From Tetragonia tetragonoides (Eukaryota; Streptophyta; Magnoliopsida; Caryophyllales; Aizoaceae): a stretch of DNA of 64,000 bases. A program made the translations under genes and the position numbers. The stretch is from NCBI GenBank assembly GCA_038025085.1, contig CM076142.1:5616501-5680500 (forward strand), in the 5' to 3' direction. Below, one piece after another: positions 46,489-57,598 of the stretch (positions are counted from its first letter, which is position 1; every line of letters starts with the position of its first letter). The notes under the pieces were generated by a model. That model had not been told where the DNA came from. It was given only the letters and a program-made list of their open reading frames with translations, and made no database searches.

Positions 46489-49400
46489 TTACTGTGCAGA
46501 TTTTGATTTCAGTGCTTCAATAACGGCTGAGAAATCTTCATCGCTCAGGCCATGGGATTTTGCAACCTTGTAAAGCTCATTTGCTGCAGCTGCAATTGGC
46601 GTAGACTGGGAAACAGATTCAGCTAGTCCAAGAGCGAGCCTCAAATCCTGCAAAATTTGAATTCAGGAACTTTTTCACATGCAAAAATTGGCGAATTTCT
46701 ACAGAATGTTTTAGGGTTCTTTTTGTTAAGACAAATATTTGGAAGTTTGAGGGTTGTTCTAACCTTCTGCTGATGCTTTAGGGGAAATGCAGTGGGATAG
46801 ACGGCTTTAACCATTGAAGGGCCCTTCATTGAGAACATTGGTGCATTGATAGCACCCTGTGAAACCACCTGCAAATATAACATGTCCAACGATTTTCCAA
46901 TTAAATTACTAGTATTGATTGAGAAAATGTGCATAAGAAGCAAAACTAGTGACTCCACAACATAATAAGAATATGTATGAACCAAAAACTTTATCTTCAG
47001 AAATGCACATGTGAACCCTTATCGCCAAAATAACAAAGGGTGGCAAGCTCAAGATTGTTCTTAGGATACAACATTTATTACATATATAATCTCATTGCTC
47101 CAGAGTCATTCTAGTTAAATAACTATGTGCATATACCTCAACAAGAACTTTTGGATCCAGCCCAACCTTTTCGCTTAGCAGCAGTCCTTCAGAAAAGGAT
47201 GCCATCATGCTGAAAATTAGCCAAAAAGAAAACATGGATGAGATCTCAATGGAAGATTTCACCTGGTTTGGCCAATTAACTAGATATACATATGGGATAA
47301 GGCAGCCTGTTACCTTCCCATGATCATGTTTACAACAAGTTTCATAGCTGCTCCATTGCCAACATCTCCAAGATAGAATTTTGACTGGAATGAGGCCAAT
47401 AGTTGATCAGAGGGCATATACATCTATTAAGGATATAGTTATAAAGAAGAGAAATGCACCTTTCCCATAACGTCTAATAGGGGAGCAACCTTTTCGTATA
47501 GGGATTTGTCACCTGTGAGCTCACGATGAATTTATTTTCCAATGGTTAACATACTATCAAACAGTATAGAAACAGAAAATAGTGATGTTATGATGTAAAG
47601 AATCAAGAAAGAAAAAGACACCATCAATCCAACACTCACCTGCGGTAAGAAATATTAGCTGTCCGTCCTCTGCTGGCTTCTTGGAGCCAGAAACTGGGGC
47701 CTAGTAAAAATGCGATAGCATGAGAAACATTTCCATGTTATGCATGCTCTTTCATGACTCAGAAGCCATCAATGGCAAGCATGTTCAGTCAAACAACGCA
47801 CCCATTTCCAACTGAATCCCCCCCCCCCCCAAACTTCCTTTGCCCTAGATTTTCCCCTCTAGGATGCAAGAGAAAAGGGAATAAAGATAATACCTCCAAA
47901 AATGATGCACCAGTAGCTTTTATATGCTCACCAATAAGTTTAGAGGTGGCACCATCAACTGTTGAGATATCTACATATCTGCAGATTTCAATCCAATAAT
48001 TAGTTCAAAAGAGAACTTAACTGCAACTTCGTGGAATAAAAATGACAATTGCCACATTTAGTTTTCTGTCAAACATTAGACTAAGTACTAACCCTCTTAA
48101 CTTGACTCATGCCTGCCAAAAGACAAGAAATATGGGGGAAACAAAGAGTGTGGAAAACCAACAGGAAAGCTATGTCAACAAATTTAATCATAGGGGAATT
48201 GTTTCATTCAATGAGGTAGTGATTGGTATGCCTAATGCTCTCACGAACAATTTCGGTCCAAACAAGAAGCCAAGATATAAACCCTCATTGATTCATAAAA
48301 CCATTATACAATATGTCAAACAAATGCTTGTCTCGTGAGGCAATAGCAAGCAACTACCATTAAATACTGAAGTCTCACAAGGAGCAGTTTGAACAGAACC
48401 ACCATCGACTTAGTACTGAGTAGCACCAAATGTTGGACATGCAAAAGGCTGAATTCATTTATGAAGCGGTGTACTAAAACAGCACTGGTTCAATATTTGA
48501 TTGATAAAGATAGCAACAAAGTGAGACAATTCATTCACCATTTTCTTTTCTAGTTCACCATTTTTCAATATCCACAAATTACAAATATATGAGATAAGCT
48601 GCAGAAACTCCAAATGCAGTTGGTTTTAGCTCGTTAGAACCAAAAACCAAACAAAAAAACCTCACCCTTTGCCGGGACCCATCCCATTTGCAGCTCCGTA
48701 CTTCCCACATGCAACATCCACCTGAAAAGAGCAACTTACGTGTGGGCATCATTGCTGATCATAATTAAGCAAGAGAACACAAATGAGACATACGCACAGC
48801 ACTCTCAGGATCTGCCAGCATGGCAAACGTCACATCACAAGATGTAGCCACTTCTTCAGGGGAAGGTTCATACCTGCATCAGGGATTAAGTATTAAAGAG
48901 CAACATTAAGGCAATTACTCCATGACAGGTGAAAACAGAAGAGATTGAGCATCACTGACAAGCTATCAACAGCAGAAAGTTAATTTAAGTCTAAATCATT
49001 CAGACACCCGAACTATATTGAGTACCAAGATATCGCAAGTAATTGTATGGTGAATCTGTATGCACTTCACACAAATACATTACTTAAGAAGCAAGTTCCA
49101 GCACATTTCACAGTGCAGAAACCTTATAATGACAAAGTACTATCTCCCAACCAAGGAAGTGTGGTTGAGTGGTAGGGACTCATCCATCCTTAACCAAGGT
49201 CGAGGGTTCGAATCTCGCCTTGGGCATGGAGCAGCTTTAAGTTCCTTGGCCAGCTGTCCCACCCTTTGAGGTGCCTACAAGCCAGCGCGGGGGATAGTCA
49301 CTGTGGTCGACGGTGGATACCCTTGGTCGTGAACCAAAAAAAAACAAAGTACTATCTCCCAGGCAAATCCAAGAGCATAATGCTGAGCACTCAAGTTAAA

Positions 49401-51605
49401 CATGTGCAAACATTCCATTTACACTTTAGATTCATTTGCTACTGTGGATATGACAAGCTAGCATATCATGCAATGCAACACAGTAACAATACTACTCAAA
49501 AATTTCTTACCTGCAAATGCAAGACACAACCAAATGCTTTGTGCTACAAGAAGGAAATGTAGGGCAAACCACCCCTTCGGACTACCCCCAACCAGATGTT
49601 CCGGAATAAATAGTGGAATAGCAAGACAAATATCACACAATACATTTCCTGTAAACTGAGTGATCCATCTCATGCACAGTTAAGAAAGCAGCTTCTCCTA
49701 TACCTATTGCAACTGCAGAGTCCATTTCGCAGTATCCACATATAGTGGGCTCAAGAGGGTCATTCAATTCCCAAGACATTGTAACAATAACAAGGACAGA
49801 CATGTTACAGAACCTCATGCATATCGATCACTCAATTAAAAAGGGTATACCATAATGAAAATGCTTCTGTTTCATACTCAGAGTCCAGCTTAAAATCAAC
49901 TTTTCAAACAGATGTTTCACTATTTTAAAATTTTATGAGTAAGAGGAAATAGAAAAAGGGATACATTTACAGAATAACTTACTTGGCACCCAAGCTAATG
50001 AGGGGCTCACATTTGCTCTTTGTCCTATTCCATACAGTCACATCACACCTGCAATATGCAGATTACAGCAAATTAGAAGAAATTTTTACTAAACACTTCA
50101 TTTCATAGTATGAATAAAGCTCTGTCCTGCACCAAAACTTCAATTTATGACTAAATTCTAGATATTGGGTTTCCTATATAAAATATGATGCTTTGATGGG
50201 GTGGGCAGCGTCTTCCAACCAGTTTGGTTGGTTTTCATTGCTATGAGTTAATGAAATGGATTGATCATAGAACAGCTTCATTGGAAAGGAGGGGGGGTGG
50301 GGCTGATACTACAAAGTACTATGTACTCCTGTTGAGAAACATCAACATAGAAATCAACTTGTCCTTCAGTCCTTCTTTCTTCCAAACACGAGCAGTACTC
50401 CTCTAACCTATCTCAAATCCATCCACCCTCCCCTATCCATTCTCACTTCAAGATGGATACACTGTCATCTATCAGGACATATAATCATCCATGTTAGCTT
50501 GTGGTTCTCACCCACGTAGCAGAAAAAATAGTGTTCTCACCCAGCCTTCATGAGATTTTGGGCCATTGGAGAACCCATGATTCCAATACCGAGAAACCCA
50601 ACACGTCCTGTAAATTCATCTGCAATGGCATCATTTGAAGATTGGCTAAGTTAATGATTGTAAATACATAGCTGAAAGCAGCTTACACTAAAACTATTCA
50701 GAGATGTCATGAATACATTTTTTCCCGGATACCCTCCATGGTCAAACAAACGTCTCAATTTAGTTTAACATTTGTTCTTTCCTCTTTATCATACAATTTA
50801 AACATCATGTTCTCATCTGATCTCTTGATCTAGCCTGTTCTTTTGGAATGGAGAGTACTTCTCTCCTCCCATCATTTGATATCAATCAAGTCAATTGCCA
50901 TTGTTATATCAAAACCCAGCAACTCCTTAAAGTCCTATCTTAAGACACTTCCACCAAGCTGTGCAACAAGTAGAATTTACAAAGAGATGCCCATCCTTGA
51001 ATTCACACCACCATTTTATACCTCTAATTTCAATTGACAACAAACACGAGCTGTTCGAACTCTACTAAGCACTAATCGTTTTCGATTGAAAGAGCTAAAG
51101 ACCCACTAACCAAAACATTAATACATTATCAAAAATTCAATCTTTAGATGATACACATTACAAAACAAACATAATTTTTACATGCCCATATACTATATCA
51201 GATATCAGCCTTGATTGAAAGGGGTAAAGACCCACTTACTAACACAAACACTATCGAAGTTTCAATATTTAGAAGATTCACATTTGCAAATTGACAAAAT
51301 ACACATATTATCAGTACTTAGTAGAAAGTAAAAGAAAGCAATTGCAAAGGGTTACCTTTGGCTGAAGCACATATAGTCCGATAAGACAATTGCCTGGATG
51401 AGAGAGAAAGTAGAGGTTTTGAGAAGAGCGGGCAATTGGGTGTTGGCCTGAAATGGAGGGGAACCTGTGGCTGTGGACAAATTGCTGAGCTTGAACTAAA
51501 TGCCATAGCCATTGAAGCTGTGCTTGAAGGGTAGAAAGCTGAGGTTTTAGATAATATGAGACAGTTATGGCAATGGGTCTTGAGAATTGCCGTTGCCATG
51601 GCCAA
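46489..51605 (-). CDS. GLYR2: Glyoxylate/succinic semialdehyde reductase, plastid type (GLYR2-like)
   Basis: NADPH-dependent beta-hydroxyacid dehydrogenase that detoxifies glyoxylate and succinic semialdehyde. Twelve exons: 51605-51356, 50619-50541, 50048-49983, 48873-48798, 48721-48666, 47978-47894, 47700-47640, 47512-47460, 47384-47314, 47209-47137, 46868-46764 and 46647-46489; 1134 bases, 377 aa, in frame. The Ser/Thr-rich first ~80 residues (including SSTASMAMAFSSSSA) look like a plastid or dual transit peptide. Then GFLGIGIMGSPMAQNL (dinucleotide binding, about residue 90), EAPVSGSKKPAEDGQL (substrate binding, about 204) and GNGAAMKLVVNM with the catalytic Lys near 257. The start at 51605 was taken as the first in-frame ATG; ATGs 2 and 31 codons later are alternatives. 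The exon 4 donor was set at GT-GCGT because only that keeps the frame. Confidence 0.92.
49150..49343 (+). mobile_element. Full-length tRNA-derived SINE in a reductase intron
   Basis: Pol III box A (gtggttgagtggtaggg) and box B (ggttcgaatctc) are followed by a body ending gtcgtgaacc and an A-tail. A perfect 18-base duplication (acaaagtactatctccca) flanks it at 49132-49149 and 49344-49361. The same family has a truncated member at 6533-6631. Confidence 0.9.
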
Positions 51606-52337
51606 AATCTACAAAAGGATGGTTTTTTTTAGGCTGCCAGGACCAGGAGGCTCGCACTTTAAGGTGATTTTTGTCAGACTGGAGAGTAGTGACGAGCTTT
51701 GGGTTTGGATAGAACTCGCTCACTGAACGATGTTTTTTTTTTTTTTTTTTTGGTGTTTTCGAGGATTCGAACACACAGCCTTATAATTGAAATTTTGCAT
51801 TTTATTTATTTTTTTTCACTTTTTTCTGTTGTTTGGGTTCTCCTCAGGGGTTACTGTCTTTTAAGGAGCATTCACCCATTCCTACCGAGCATCCCACATT
51901 GAGTAATCAACTTGTTGTAAGTATACATCTTGACCTGCACAAGCCTTACCAACAATGGAAACCGATGTGTTTATCAAATTCATTGTTGTATTAAAATATG
52001 GTAATCACCACTGTCATTGTAAGCATACATAACCTCAAGTCCTCAACAAATGGTCAAAAATTAGAAGTTTGCCTATCAATATTCGGCCAATTTGAGAACT
52101 AGATCTGGCATTTGTAATTGTATGGACATCTTCAAAAGGGATCATTGATCCCAAAAAAAAAAAAAATCAAATCTGGGTTAAACATGTGATACAGTGCTAT
52201 CAGTACAACAACTAACTAAAGATGATCATAAGTAACATTCATCTCATGTAAAACTACTTACATTCCTAACCCAACATGATTGTAGGAGTATGTAACAAAT
52301 ATCTAAACTATTCACATCCCACTACCTGGGAGAACAA
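51606..52337. other. Intergenic between the reductase and FHA genes
   Basis: Includes the reductase promoter/leader and a poly-T run at about 51731-51750. No gene seen. Confidence 0.5.
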
Positions 52338-54221
52338 TCAATCCTCTAGTTCTTCATCTTCAATAAACTCTTCTTCTTCCTCCTCATCTTCATCTTCAAC
52401 TTCTTCGTCGTCTTCTTCTTCTTCGACAGTATCATCATCTATAATGAAGCCTCCTAAGGTCTCATCCTCCTCATCTTCATCTCCGTCTTCTTCCTCCTCT
52501 TCTTTCCTACTTGACTTAGAAGAAGACTTCCTATCATTGCTATCCTTGTGGGGTTTGGCACTGTCTTTTGATCGAGTATGATAATTAGGTCTTTGAGCTT
52601 TTCTAGCCTTTGTGGCAATCACGTGCTCATCTTCACTATCACCAGTCCATTCCTCTTCCACATCATCATCTCCTTTAGTTTTCTTCCTTTTCCTCCTCCC
52701 ACCCCTCTTTCCTTTCTTCTCCTCACCATCCTCGTCATCACTATCTTCACTAGGATCTTCAAGAAACCAATCCCATTTGCTGATATCACGAATCATTTGC
52801 TTCGGATAATGATCAAACTCATGCCCAATCACAAGAAAACCATACTCTGCATTTGGGATAAAAAGCAATGAGGGGCTAGAGTCACTTGTTTGAATCATTT
52901 TACAATACCTGAATCGGTACTAAAAGAAACATATGCCCACCAGAAACTATTGGCAAAGGAAGGGAAATTTCCAAGTGAAACCACACGAAATCATCAACCA
53001 AAGACAACTTTAGCAATAACACAATAACTCATATGAGGCGGCCTCAACGTAAGGCGCCTCAAGCAGGCATGACGTCATGCTTGTTTATAGAGGTGGCCTC
53101 ATGTTGAGGCGGCCTCATAGGAGACCCATTGTAGCAATAATACTTGTGGAGGTTTGATAGTATCATGATACCACACTCCCTCTATTCAAAAATAAATGTC
53201 AATTCTTACAGTATTATATTCTTAATAACATTCTCATCTAAACAGCTTTTTACTAAAAAAGATCACACAACTCCAAAGGATGGCATGTATTCAGGAGATT
53301 GAGTGTTAGGTATTTAACCGATGGGCTTATTAACAGCATTCTATCCTCAACATTCCATGAAGCACACATGAAACTTGCATCTCTTTCAATATGTAAAGGC
53401 AATTGATATCTAAGTCACCTTCTCTAGTTCTGTAGTATCATTATCAAAAACAAATTAAGCAACCAATGAATTGAAATTGTTATGCAATCAAGACATCCCA
53501 CACAAGTAAGCATCCAAACGATAAATCCAGTACTCTCTAAAATCACAATCAATTAGCACCCACAATCATACTCAAATTTCACATTCTTGCCCCAAACCAC
53601 ACAAGAAAGCAAATTTATTCTTCATAGATTATAAAATATCCCAAACTAACTATCATTTCCCTTTTTCTTTTCCCGCAATCACAATAATTATAATTTTATG
53701 ACAATTGAAAAAAAAAATTGCAAAGAAAATAACAAGAACAAACCTTTAACAGGGTCAATATTGGAAACATCAATAGAATCCAACTCAAAACCTCCATTTT
53801 CGTTAAACCCAGAAGCACTCTCCAAACTTTGACTTAACTCAACATTAACCCTATCCCCAATTTCCTCTCCACTGCTTTCTCTCTCATCCACCACATCTTT
53901 CATGTCCTTCACTGTGAACCAAATAGGGTCTTTACCAGAAACACAAAACATATCACCAATACCCAAGTCACCCCTTTGAAATCTCTTGAAAGCCCTGATT
54001 TTCCCGTCTTCATTTTTGCTGTAAATCCAAATTGGGTTCTTACCCAGAACCTCAAATGAAACCCTAGGGCCTGTTTGGTTGTCTAGTGGATTGAGCTCGA
54101 ATGAAATGTGACGACGAGAGACTGCTAGGTCATTTTGGTGGAACCCATTTCCTCTCCCAAACACGGCGCTTGAGTTGGGTTTTAGATGAGTTTTTGACCC
54201 ATCTGAGCCTTCGATTTCCAT
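52338..54221 (-). CDS. FHA-domain protein with acidic C-terminus
   Basis: Two exons, 54221-53744 and 52846-52338; 987 bases, 328 aa, in frame across the intron (K-G/E-Y-G). The N-terminal forkhead-associated domain binds phosphothreonine: FGRGNG at residues 21-26 and VSRRHISFE from about 34 carry the conserved Gly-Arg and Ser-Arg-x-His. The middle contains KWDWFLEDPSEDSDD. Then come a basic patch (RGGRRKRKKTK) usable as a nuclear signal and a long Glu/Asp run to the C-terminus. It is similar in plan to plant SMAD/FHA nuclear proteins of unclear function. The exon 2 acceptor (atgcag at 52847) was preferred over an in-exon ATG at 52898 because it keeps the FHA and tail in one frame. Confidence 0.85.
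53034..53117. mobile_element. 84-base mini-MITE with a TGACGTCA centre
   Basis: Inverted ends tgaggcggcctcaac / gttgaggcggcctca are flanked by TA on both sides, with an inner perfect palindrome GCATGACGTCATGC at 53067-53080. It lies in the single FHA-gene intron. A diverged relative is at 45109-45183. Confidence 0.65.
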
Positions 54222-54462
54222 TGCTGTCTCTCTCTAGTTTCTATCTCTAAAAAGTATAAAGATGGCAACTTTGAGTTTGGAGGGAATTTGGCTCTCTACT
54301 TCTTGCCGTACGACATGGGTGCCACCTCTTGCGGTTGGCTACGTGAAACGATGTCGTGCGGCGTAACGGGCCTGATGCTATTGCTGAGGGCTAACTGCTG
54401 AGTCTCAGATTCAGGAAGCACGAGTTGGACTAGTTTAGTTCGTGGATGAGGAATCTATGAAG
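54222..54462. other. FHA gene upstream region
   Basis: Presumed promoter and leader. No clear TATA box picked. Confidence 0.4.
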
Positions 54463-54769
54463 TGGAGCTGGCAAAAACTGACCCAACTTGATGACCGATC
54501 CGAATTTTACTCGTCACAAATCCGATTGAAACCCAACCCAAAAAGATTTAAACTCGAAATGACCCAACCGGTTTTGACCTGAGACCGAAATGATCCGACC
54601 CGAACCTGAAAATTGTGAGACAATATTTTGTCAAACCCATTGAATAACCCGAAACCGAACCCGTATTTGACCTGATGTATTCGACCCGTATTTGACCCAA
54701 TCCATATTTAACCTAACCCGTATTTAACCCGACTCAAACCCAAAATAACTGACCCGTTTGTTAGGTCCA
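54463..54769. mobile_element. hAT-like non-autonomous element with gacccg repeats
   Basis: Ends tggagctgg / ttaggtcca are flanked by a perfect 8-base duplication (ctatgaag at 54455-54462 and 54770-54777). The interior of repeated acccgta/gacccg words closely parallels 29512-29777. Confidence 0.85.
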
Positions 54770-55055
54770 CTATGAAGCATATGTAAGATTGTACCCTTTT
54801 AGAGAATACCTTTGGTGTAATTATCTTTTTGAAATATAATCAAATTATTGATTTTTTTTTTTTGGAAGAAATAAGAATCATGTCAAAATAAAAAAATAAG
54901 GCTTCTTCATGTAATATTAAAAAATGTGTTTTATTAACCAAGATTATTTAAAAAAAAGTTTAATTATGAAAGTAGATTTTGAACAGATCTTGTGTGAGAT
55001 CGTTTGATATTGTTTTACTTTTATAATAAGTGACTTAAAGTGATCATTAATTTTT

Positions 55056-56416
55056 GGATTTTTTGTGCGAAACTACCTTGTTTGGGGTGTCATTTGTGAC
55101 TTACTACCTTAAAAGTTTTTTTTTTTGTGGGGAACTACCTTACAAAGCCAAAAAGTTTGTTGACCACTACCCTTGACCATATTTTCGGGTATAATTTTCT
55201 TAACACCCCAAAACACCCTCACATGACCAGCACGTGATCTTCTATTTCTCAATTAAATCACTGTTTCAAACCTTAGCCATGGCTTCTCTACTAGCAAACG
55301 GCATCTCTTGTTTCTCTCTCCAATCTTCATCATCTTCACACCCAACATCAAGATCAACCTATCAAATGCATTCACCGTAGAGAATATAAACATTAGACAT
55401 CAATTTGATTCTCTGAATCCTTTTTCAAAAATTGGATTCGGAGAGTCAAATAAATTTATCATTTCCTTGAATTATAGTTATCACCACCATAAAGGTTACT
55501 TTGCATGCAATATAATTGCTGATCAACTCGTGATAATAGAAGCTTATTAGGCCCAAAAACTCAGTCAACAAAAATTGAAAATTCTGAAGTTTTGAGGGAT
55601 TTAGAGAAGTGGGTATTTTGGATAATCAAGTGGATATGTCCCAAAATGATGGAACAATGGAGGGTTGGTTGTATGTAATCAGGTCTAATAGGTTTGGGTT
55701 ACAAAACTCGCTCTGATTTCGCTGAATGCATTGGTCAGTTAATTAATTTCATCAATTTTCATTCAATTGATCATATTACATAATTTAATTTGGTATTTCG
55801 GTCCAATTGATTAATGTAATTGATGAATTTTGATTTCTTATTTGATTGATGAAATTAGGGATGAAGGATTCGAAGGAATTCGTATTAGAAATGTTCGATG
55901 CGTTGAGCAGAAGAAGACGATTGAAGGTTGAAAAGATCAACAAAGATGAGTTGTATGAGTACTGGTCTCAGATCATCGATCAAAGCTTCGATTCTAGGCT
56001 TCAGATCTTCTTCGACATGTACGTAATCATTGAATTCTTCCTTTTTTTTTTCTTCTTGTTTTTGAATTTTTTTAATTTGAGTTTGTCCCCATGAATTGAG
56101 TGATTGATTGGTTAAATGACATTGCTGATTGTCAATTCTGGGATTGTCTCGTTAAATTTGCAAAAGAGAAGAATGAGAGAGAACTTGAGGAGATCCTTCA
56201 ATGGAGGTTTGGAGAACCAAATTGTAAAGAACATGATCACGTGCTGGTCATATGAGGGTGTTTTGGGGTTTTAAGAAAATTATACCCGAAAATATGGTCA
56301 AGGGTAGTGGTCAACAAACTTTTTGGCTTTCTAAGGTAGTTCCCCACAAAAAAAAACTTTTAAGGTAGTAAGTCACAAATGACACCCCAAACAAGGTAAT
56401 TCCGCACAAAAAATCC
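55056..56416. mobile_element. Pack-MULE carrying RBOH gene fragments
   Basis: Inverted repeats of about 190 bases (ggattttttgtgcg... and its partner) are flanked by a perfect 9-base duplication (ttaattttt at 55047-55055 and 56417-56425), diagnostic of Mutator-like elements. There is no transposase inside. The cargo includes an ATG frame reading MASLLANGISCFSLQ at about 55279 and two consecutive exon fragments of an RBOH NADPH oxidase gene with their splice sites. It is thus a transposon that captured genomic host sequence. Confidence 0.9.
55695..56028 (+). pseudogene. Captured RBOH NADPH oxidase exon fragments
   Basis: Near 55700-55733 the sequence reads like FGLQNS...DFAECIG and stops at a GT donor. 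After an intron and an acceptor (aaattag at about 55858), [20 protein letters not shown] leads on to [19 protein letters not shown] and FFDM before a GTACGT donor near 56018. This is the segment before and within the EF-hand region of plant respiratory burst oxidases (H/J-like by memory). It has no membrane or FAD/NADPH domains. Confidence 0.8.
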
Positions 56417-56425
56417 TTAATTTTT

Positions 56426-57058
56426 CTAAAAAGCGTAAGATTGGGTTTATAAATCTGTCATACAAGGGGAGAAACCATTTTTCTTTTCTTGTTTAGGGGG
56501 GCGATTGTTTTGGTTTGATTAAAGTAATGACAAAGGTTACATACGATACATCTGTTACTCTAGTAGTGATACAATGATACATCAACAAGCACGAATTTTT
56601 ATTTCATTTCAAGGAGGTAAGAGACACAAGTATATCAAAATACATCAAAAAGGTCGTTAAAATGAATTTTATTCCACAACCATATTGAAAGCAAGTTTAG
56701 AGAAAGGGAGTCATAGTATCAACTTATCTCTTGGTGTGATGATCCAATAATTTGTCATTAGATCTCGAAGTCACAAATGATTGTTCTAATATGGATAAAT
56801 ATTAGTTTACCCATCGGGTAGTTTACCCTGGTGATGTGGACAATAATAATTGGTTAGAATTTGATATTTTGTTTTTAAGGTTGAAAATAATTTATTTGAG
56901 TTTCAATATACATGCTTAGATTTCTTGTCCATATCACTCGGGTAGACTACCCGGTGGGTAAACTTTCTCCTTCTAATATAAGCTTTTAATGATCAATAGC
57001 AACAAATTTGTTGATATATTGACGAGGGCATCAATTTCAACACCTAACTATTCATTAG
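56426..57058. other. Intergenic
   Basis: AT-rich sequence with no gene seen. Confidence 0.5.
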
Positions 57059-57419
57059 TAGGGCTGTTCATAACCGGATAGTGAATTTTGATATCCGAAC
57101 CCGTATCCGAAATTTCGGATTCGGATCGGATACTCGGATATCCGAAAAACTTAATTTTTTTCTATTTAAATTGACTTTAAATTGGTTATTTTTCGGATAT
57201 TTTTGGATATTTCGGATATCCGAATCCGAAAGTATCCGAAAATTATCCATATAATCTAAAAAAAATAGATATTTTTCGGATATTTCGGATATCCGTATCC
57301 GAAAAATATCCGAAAATTTCAAAGTTGATATCCGAACCCGTATCCGAAAATTCGAATATCCGCTTTTTCAGATATTTTCGGATCGGATGCTCGAATACGG
57401 ATTCTTTTGAACAATCATA
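57059..57419. mobile_element. hAT-like non-autonomous element filled with ggatatccg repeats
   Basis: Ends tagggctgttca / tgaacaatcata form an imperfect inverted repeat. A perfect 8-base duplication (ttcattag) lies at 57051-57058 and 57420-57427. The interior is nearly all short palindromic ggatatccga/tatccgaa words. Confidence 0.85.
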
Positions 57420-57564
57420 TTCATTAGTATATATATCAAGACGACACGATATTAACTTTGGTGACGACACAATAAGAATAATTGATATCAGCGTCAAAGT
57501 AAGACGTATCACGTCTGTATAGTCATTTTGATAATATAATACTCATGAAGATTTTTTTTTATAG

Positions 57565-57598
<34 letters not shown>

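Noticed and set aside
49150..49222. A tRNA gene
   Set aside because: Boxes A and B are present, but there is no cloverleaf acceptor stem; the unit is a SINE with A-tail and 18-base target duplication.
52276..52581. Plus-strand Ser-rich open frame
   Set aside because: Antisense shadow of the Glu/Asp codons (GAA/GAG/GAT) of the FHA gene tail.
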